Assembly: GCF_025766255.1 (NCBI RefSeq)
Contig: NW_026516744.1
Coordinates: forward strand, 62,001-126,000
Direction: 5' to 3'
DNA from: Zychaea mexicana
Taxonomy: Eukaryota; Mucoromycota; Mucoromycetes; Mucorales; Lichtheimiaceae
Length of the DNA: 64,000 bases
In this document: one piece after another, positions 57,801 to 64,000 of the stretch
How positions within the stretch are numbered: position 1 is the first letter of the stretch
How the letters are laid out: the number at the start of each line of letters is the position of its first letter
The notes under the pieces: generated by a model
What the model was told of the DNA's origin: nothing
The model's database searches: none
The model's input: the letters and a program-made list of their open reading frames with translations, nothing else
Made by a program: the position numbers and the translations under genes

Positions 57801-60800
57801 TATGCAAGCAATAATAACAACACTAGTAATAACCGAACGTTCCATCGAACTTTGATTATTACGTTGCTGTATGCTGTTGCTGATAATAAAATATAGAGCA
57901 GCATGTAATTTGTAGTGCGTATTCCGCATCATTAAGAGGGATTTGGCAATGCTACTAAGGTGCAGGCAACAACAATCTTATGATGTTAACTAAACAGTCG
58001 TGTTTTTAGTAAAACTTGATTGATCCATAGCTCTACGAACAAATACAAGATACTGTAGTGATTCTTTGAATAGCATGTATGCTTTAGGATCACAAATGGT
58101 CGTTGACATCTATGCAAGAAAAGAAGAAGGATGATCGATGGGTACAATATAAGCATCGTTCTAAAGCTAACATCGTTGCCATAATGTGAGTAGGAGAAAG
58201 CATCTCTAAGAGAAACAGTAGAAGATGACGCTATCACGCAACCTCACACACACGCCAAACACATATTTCTGCAAAGCGCAGATCCATGAAAAAATTGATC
58301 TTAATACATATAACAAATAAATCATAGCCTGCTATAGGAAAAGGTCTAGCCAGGGTGAGGTCGAGCTATATCACAGTGCGTTCTATTAAGTACCACAGCC
58401 TTTATATAACACTTTGCTAACAAAAATAACTGCGGCTTTTGATCAGTATGTACGCAAGAAGACATAGAGCTAGTGATCGTATAAAATACTTCTTGTGCTA
58501 AGCAATGATCACGGAAATAATTAGTATGAGTAAAAACCGTTAGTTACAATATGCTCAAGCGCGTTCTACCGCAATTAGTTTCTCTTCTCTGCAATATTAA
58601 GATCGCTGCTATATACATGCGTGTTCGTAACTATTTTTCCTACCAAGACACTCGAGTAATAACAGATTCCCGGTTAATGATTCGTCGTCATGTATCCCTG
58701 GAAAAACCAGCAGTTTTCAAATCACGTAGAGAGAGAGAGAGAGAGAGCAAAACATTGCGGCTTACTTTTCGTTGTACCTCTTCTAGAACATTCAGTAGAT
58801 GCGTCGGAGGTACTACTTAAGAGCAGACCGAAAGGTATGAATGATACTGCACCAATGTAATGCGAGACTTGACAAGAGCATCGCCTCCAAACCCAGACGA
58901 ACGTCCATTTGTGTCAAAGGGGAAAATATAAGACATCATGAATTTAAATGCGGATGCCCCAGGTCGCGCGAAGTATCAACCAAAAAAAGGAGCCGCGTAA
59001 GTAGTAAATCCGCCGCTTCAACTTTACACCACATCGTTCACAAACGGACTTGAATTAGGCCAAATGGAACAGGACTAGAGAAAGAAGCTTTTTTTTTTTG
59101 GAGCATGCAATTGTATGCAATGTACTGCACCAATATCTCCGGTTTTACAGTCCATGCGATGGCCGTGGAAGGTCGGTAATAGAAATGAGTTGATTGTATT
59201 TGGCATTAGTCATTCTTAGATGTTGTGGTGTAAAAGGGAGCATACATGTATGCGAGAGTTGAAAGCAAACAGTAATATGGCGGGGAGGGAGACCTTTTTG
59301 TGTAATGTTGTTGCTTTTGGTGCAGTGCTATGTAACACGATACAGCATTTTGACGGCTAGGTCAAGGTACAGCTCCTTTTCTCTATTTCGGATGCTTGTT
59401 GTTCGGACCGACATGCTCACGGCTGTCAACAAATCCGTTGAGCACAGGAAAACAAAATGCTGAGAGGTCACCACCATCGCCATTGTAGTAAATGGTAATA
59501 CTCAAAGGATAACTCAAACTTCAATCGTGGTCAAATGTTTACAGGAATATATAAAGTTTTCACTTATTGGTAGAAGCCAATATGCATTTAATAATAGCAT
59601 GAAAGTCTATAAATAAAATGAGTCTTTTTCTTAAAAAAAAATCTCCCGATCATAGTACATGTATATATGCACGGCAGGAACAGCGGATAGTACCGACGGC
59701 CATGATGAATTATCCGGGGCGAAAACGTACCAGACATAGTAAGAAAGAACCGGGCACCGATCTTTATTGCAGATAAAGCAACGCCACTCCACGTAATCTG
59801 AGACACAACAACAACCCTCAGAATATACCCAAATATACGTGCGCGCATGCTTTGGATCCCATGACATGCCATGATGTATGTCCACGTAATCAGTTATTCT
59901 CTTTGAAAAAGAGTTATATTACATTTCGTTGGTATAGCATCAGTAATGTATTTAATATTTGCACGCAGCACCATCCTTATTTCATACCGTATAACAAAGG
60001 GGAGAGAGCGTGTGCGTGCCTTTACATTGTGTGCTGCACTTCTCCGCTATAAAAAAAACAGCTTTCCACCCAATGAGGGGATTTTATTTCTCCATACAAC
60101 TTATTTACCACATTAAGGCCAACTTTCTTTTTTTTTTTCAACGGGCCGTCCCAACAACAAAGAGCCGATGGTTACATCTGGCATTCCAAGTTTGTCAAGT
60201 GGGATGCGTCATCGGAAGTTTCTAGAGCTTCTTCCTTGGTATACATCTACCCAATAAGCACATCCACATGCTGTTTACCCCGCTTTTCTCCGATCGGGTT
60301 CGCTCTCTGCGCTCGCGCGCCAAAAATCAAACAGAGAGCGAGAGACCGTGCATTGCCGTGCATTAAAAGCAGCAGCAAGCAGCAACAAAGGAAAAGGACC
60401 GTTTCTCTCACGCGGGAACCTAGGAGAGCGTGGCGGAGTAAATGTTTCATCCTGGCCGATCAAGGCACGCATGCTTAGCTTCTTGATCGCGAACCACTGA
60501 ATGGATGCCAATTATCTCCGCGATATATGTAAAACCTTCTGCATGAAAGCACCAGTTGTGCAACCAAAAGAGCGGTAACGACAGCAACGGAGAAAAGAAG
60601 TACAGATCAGAAAAGCATCATGTTAAAGTAAGGGTGGTTGTGCTGTGTAAGAGTGCTACGAGCTTATGCTCTCCCTTGCTTTATTGTGAAGAAATAATCG
60701 TACGATAATTGTCGATCTTTTCAATGATTGACAAATTGGATGTAACGCTTACACAGCAGCTAATACATAGTTTTCAAATTGGGGGGGGGAGGGATAAGCT

Positions 60801-61659
60801 TAGATACATGAAAATTCAGTAGAGGATTCGTTTATAGGAAATTATATCAATTTGTAAGGCAGTAGATTTATGGTACCTAGCCAGCATCTAGTAGCTAACA
60901 CACAGAATAGTACACGGAGCGAACAAACACGGTAGGGCGGAAAACGTCAATTTTGTTTCTTACCACGGACACACAGCACTATAATTAGGAGAATAATGGA
61001 AGTACAAGGTTTTAGTAGTGATCGGGATTGTTGTGGTACCAATTGCCTTATGTAAACAAAAGCATCGTCAAGCTGCATTGCATATCCCAAGACATAATCA
61101 GAACTGTGACACGGCATGATACACACAAAAACAAAGCGCTATATACGCACAATCCGAAACTAGAAGCGTGTTGTTTGTTGTTGGTATGCGTTCGTGACAA
61201 TGGGCTCCTGTTACAGAATATGCATGGTGGATGACTCGTTGTGTAATAGAAAATGAACGGATACTGTAGTATTTATTTATATTGTAGCTACGTATATAAT
61301 TACAGAATGAAGGAAAGAGACGAAGAGAAAGAAATACACAGACGGACGAGCAATGAAAAGAAAGAGGTGTGCGAGGAGAAAAAGAAGAAGAAGAAGAAGA
61401 AGAAGTAGCAGTAGGAAGGGCTATAGCACAAGGAGGTTCAAATAACAACGGATGCTTGTCTGGGAGAAGAGGGCGGGGGATATACATGGCTTGTGGTAGC
61501 TGATATATTGTATGTATACTTTGGTTGAAGATGGGGATATAATGAAATCATGCATGGTGTTTTTTGGTTGTGATGGATGGGATAACGGTGTTAGGCAGTA
61601 GTGATAGTAGTAGTTGTAGTTGTTGTAGTAGTAGTAATAGTCATGGCGACGTGCTGTTG
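54847..61659. other. Long gene-poor stretch
   Basis: About 6.8 kb with no gene I can support. It is AT-rich, with microsatellites (GA)n at about 58727-58747 and (GAA)n at about 61383-61405. Short frames at 55331-55570, 55845-56036, 58551-58820 and 58841-59053 lack family patterns and clear starts. No transposon ends, tRNA or rRNA were recognised. It could hold a decayed element or a non-coding transcript. Confidence 0.4.
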
Positions 61660-61965
61660 CTAATGGTGATTGCTGCTTGTTGTACTCGACGTCGGTGAAG
61701 GAAGGTACTTTTGACGTGGAACGTATGTATTCTGTGAAGGAACGTAGACCCAGCAACGTGTACAGTAGTCGTCCGTGTTCAGTGCCAAGATCCGACTGCA
61801 AGTAGAGCATCTTTTGTGACAGTTGGAGCAGAACCAGTCTGCGCTCAATGCCTTATTGCATGACCCGCATACGATACTAGGCTCATTGTCCATGGCAACA
61901 TAGTCTGGATCGTCGAGATGTTCGAATGGTGATGGCGATGAAGGAGGAGACGGAAAGCAGTTCAT
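61660..61965 (-). CDS. Small cysteine-rich, zinc-binding-type protein (101 aa)
   Basis: This single ATG-started exon encodes 101 residues. The N-terminus is Ser/Pro-rich and acidic (MNCFPSPPSSPSPFEHLDDPD). The centre has four CxxC knuckles (CGSC, CSNC, CSTC, CTRC), at about residues 33-36, 47-50, 54-57 and 68-71. This is enough for two zinc sites in a ribbon or treble-clef arrangement. The C-terminus is basic and Ser/Thr-rich. I recognise no named family. A TATA-like box lies 133 bp upstream on the same strand (62098-62105), supporting a real gene. A DNA-, RNA- or protein-binding adaptor role is inference. Confidence 0.6.
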   Translation of the reverse strand: MNCFPSPPSSPSPFEHLDDPDYVAMDNEPSIVCGSCNKALSADWFCSNCHKRCSTCSRILALNTDDYCTRCWVYVPSQNTYVPRQKYLPSPTSSTTSSNHH

Positions 61966-62761
61966 GGTGGTTTGTATGTGTTGGAGAAGGGGGGAGGGCT
62001 AGCTGCGTGGGGAAGGAGGACGAGAGGGCAAGTGCAGGCAAGAGATATAATGGACGAACGTGGCAAGAAAAAAGCGAAAGAAAAAGATGGGGTCGTATTT
62101 ATATATGGAACTTTTTGCATCATGCTGCACGGACAATATCTTCGTCGGTAGTTTTTCCAAAGCGGCCAAGATTAGACAAGCAAACGAGACAGTGGATGTG
62201 GGAGCGTGCGAACGGATCGGCCGGCTGCTACCCTAATGCCTCCCATGCAGTCAATGTCACACCGCTTGTTGGCGACAGAAAAAAGAATTCCACGTGGAGA
62301 CCCTTTTTCATAAGTAATACCAACCTACTACTACTATTACTACTACTATCACTACTGCGAACCCCTTTCTTTTTCTTTCCCACCTCGTCCAAAACAAGAG
62401 CGAGAAAGGGTCGATCAACAGGAAAAAAGAAGAGAGGAAAAAAAAAGGGGACATGATGCCATTTCCCATACCCCCCCCCACGAAGAAGAGAATTGCGCGC
62501 TACAAAAGCGCCGAAACTCCCTAATTAATCATCCATCATCCATCATCATCATCATTTGAAGATAGTGCATAGGATTCTTATTTGCAGATTACATTTACAT
62601 TGCCATAAATTGGGAATTCTCTACAGTGATATTTTGTGTTGGCTGCTGGTCGTCGCAATTTGATGTCATGTGCCTCCACTCGATGCATGCATTCTCATGC
62701 ACTTACCTAAAACCTGCCTTCTCTCTTTTTTCCTTTTTCCCCCCCAAAACCTTACAGCTCT
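61966..62761. other. Intergenic region between the zinc protein and RPAP1
   Basis: This is about 800 bp. It contains the promoter of the small zinc protein gene, a (CTA)n run near 62328-62350, a poly-C run near 62471-62479 and an (ATC)n run near 62529-62554. No supported ORF. Confidence 0.4.
62098..62105 (-). promoter_or_regulatory. TATA-like box of the small zinc protein gene
   Basis: TATATAAA on the minus strand, 133 bp upstream of the ATG at 61965. Confidence 0.4.
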
Positions 62762-64000
62762 TTATTTATTCAATAGATCACGAATATCCCGCTTCAAGTT
62801 ATTTGGTACATCAGCATCCTTGATACCCTCATTTGTGAATCCTGCTGCTGCTGCTGCCTCGAGCTCGCTTACTGCAAACTCCCGCAGCGCTCCTTCCACC
62901 TTGCTTTCCGCCACTGCAGACATGTACGCCCTCAACAGCGCAGTGTTGTTGGCCCTTTCCTCTGGTCCGCCGGCATCAGGACGGGGCAGTGCTTCTGGCT
63001 TCACCTTAATCGTGGGCAATATGTCACGGTAGTCGCTCCACACGAGATACTTGTAATCGATCGCATCAGCTTGAGTGACCACATAGGCCAAAAGGCGTGC
63101 GAATCCTGAATGTCCGAATGACACGGATGCATACTGAGCAACAAATGCCTGATAAAACTGATAGAACGGCTGTCGGATGAGAGCCGATGATCTCCGCCAT
63201 GCAGCTTCGAGAGAGCCCGCATCTGTCTTGCGCTGACACAGTGGCAAGGATGATGATGATGATGATGATGGGCCAAGGAAGAGTCGGTCAAGCCAGTCGT
63301 CCACCAGGCGTGTCACTCGATCGTCCCAGAACACCTCTCGGTCAGAAGCGTCTCGCTCTGTAACCATAAACACCTTCATCAGAGACACAATGGCCATGTC
63401 ACGATCCACATTTGTGTTCAGTAGCACCGCTGCGGCCTCCAATGTGGCTCCAACGACATCGGCTGAGCTGTGCGTACACTTTTGTGCAAGGCAAGACTTG
63501 TCCATGTGGTACATCTCGTCGATTGGTGAAAATACCCATGCAGTGGCACTGGGAGGAGTGTCCGGTTGCTGCCTGTCGGGATACACCAGCGTTTTGAGCC
63601 GAGGTCCATCGTGGTCTAATAATAGTGGACATTCCGTCGTAAATGTACTTTCCCGTAAATAAAACAGAGCCAATGTCGAGGCCAATTTGCTGCTAAACCG
63701 GTCGAGTACACATTGCTGCACCAGGTTTCGCGCTAATTGCATCTCCAATGCACCCACATGCACGCTGCCAACGGTCGATTCGAGCTCAGCTGCATCGTAA
63801 CCATCATCATCATCAGCCTTGCCCCATAACTTGATCCGGACAGACCTGTCTTTCACATGAATCGCCCACGACCACAGTGCTAATCTGCCAAGAAAGCCGT
63901 TGTTGTGTACTTGCTTGACGAGTCTTGTCACCGAAGGCGATGCTAATATGGCCGCTGCATCCGACTCAAACGTCTTGGCCGATGCAAATGCACCCAATAG
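62762..64000 (-). CDS. RPAP1: RNA polymerase II-associated protein 1 (RPAP1), C-terminal part only
   Basis: A single minus-strand frame is open from the right edge to a stop at 62762, giving about 412 residues; the start is outside the window. The segment DWLDRLF, then FYQFYQAFVAQYASVSFGHSGFARLL and DYKYLVWSDYRDILPTIKVKPEALP, matches the pattern of the RPAP1 C-terminal domain. The upstream part is helical with Leu-rich repeats of HEAT-like character. Known role: RPAP1 helps assemble and import RNA polymerase II. A Ser run (SSSSSSS) lies in a loop near 63250, and no intron is needed in the part seen. The extreme C-terminus is Ala/Glu-rich. Confidence 0.75.
   Translation of the reverse strand, partial: LLGAFASAKTFESDAAAILASPSVTRLVKQVHNNGFLGRLALWSWAIHVKDRSVRIKLWGKADDDDGYDAAELESTVGSVHVGALEMQLARNLVQQCVLDRFSSKLASTLALFYLRESTFTTECPLLLDHDGPRLKTLVYPDRQQPDTPPSATAWVFSPIDEMYHMDKSCLAQKCTHSSADVVGATLEAAAVLLNTNVDRDMAIVSLMKVFMVTERDASDREVFWDDRVTRLVDDWLDRLFLGPSSSSSSSLPLCQRKTDAGSLEAAWRRSSALIRQPFYQFYQAFVAQYASVSFGHSGFARLLAYVVTQADAIDYKYLVWSDYRDILPTIKVKPEALPRPDAGGPEERANNTALLRAYMSAVAESKVEGALREFAVSELEAAAAAGFTNEGIKDADVPNNLKRDIRDLLNK

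Noticed and set aside
58551..59053. Two consecutive plus-strand frames in the right gene desert
   Set aside because: Arg/Ser/Glu runs come from a (GA)n microsatellite; there is no domain pattern or convincing splice junction.
61383..61405. Short regular repeat as a possible CRISPR-like array
   Set aside because: It is a simple (GAA)n microsatellite with no spacers. CRISPR is not expected in this eukaryotic context.
1..64000. tRNA or rRNA genes
   Set aside because: I scanned by eye for GGTTCGANNCC-type B boxes with a matching A box and for rRNA-like segments. None was convincing; a tRNAscan-SE run would be decisive.

Overview
This looks like nuclear DNA of an early-diverging filamentous fungus, most likely Mucoromycota (Mucorales). 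Three observations support this. Genes are dense in introns of about 45-140 bp with GTAAGT-type donors and a few GC-AG introns. The gene set is fungal: a sterol C-22 desaturase (CYP61/ERG5), a membrane-anchored chitin deacetylase, Atg13, Npr2 and an N-terminal amidase. The transposons are of types common in these fungi. No bacterial features, tRNA, rRNA or CRISPR array were found. All gene models were spliced by eye: I required reading-phase agreement at each junction and protein-family continuity across it. Exon ends are predictions.

Layout. 1.7-10.5 kb is a compact housekeeping block: an R3H/G-patch protein (Sqs1-like, +), a small basic Alb1-like protein (-), an OTUD3-like deubiquitinase (-), the proteasome chaperone gankyrin/Nas6 (-), an acidic orphan protein (-) and the N-terminal amidase Nta1 (+). 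11.17-21.62 kb is a composite mobile or rearranged block. It has two inverted arms of about 2.4-2.7 kb. The left arm holds most of an apparently intact 11-exon gene for a 567-residue protein with an E-x-K nuclease-like motif; the right arm holds a decayed, 5'-truncated copy. Between the arms lie a five-copy tandem repeat and two nested PIF/Harbinger elements, the inner one complete with TIRs and a TCA target duplication. 21.96-24.45 kb is a complete Tc1/mariner-like element with TA target duplication and an apparently intact two-exon DDE transposase. 24.5-34 kb is a gene-poor, AT-rich stretch with fragments, including a distant relative of the E-x-K protein.

34.2-54.8 kb is a second gene-rich block: inorganic pyrophosphatase with a possible mitochondrial presequence (-), ERG5 (+), a second cytochrome P450 (+), a DHX40-like DEAH helicase (+), ATG13 (-), NPR2/NPRL2 (+) and a chitin deacetylase (+). 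54.8-61.6 kb is another gene-poor stretch. The window ends with a small cysteine-rich zinc-binding-type protein (-) and the 3' part of RPAP1 (-), which runs off the right edge.

Functional links. Atg13 (autophagy initiation, a TORC1 target) and Npr2 (TORC1 inhibitor, GATOR1/SEACIT) are neighbours in divergent orientation. ERG5 and a second P450 are in tandem. OTUD3, Nas6 and Nta1 all act in ubiquitin/proteasome/N-degron biology, but they are separate genes and co-regulation is not shown. The most unusual object is the inverted composite at 11-21.6 kb and the unrecognised multi-exon gene it carries.
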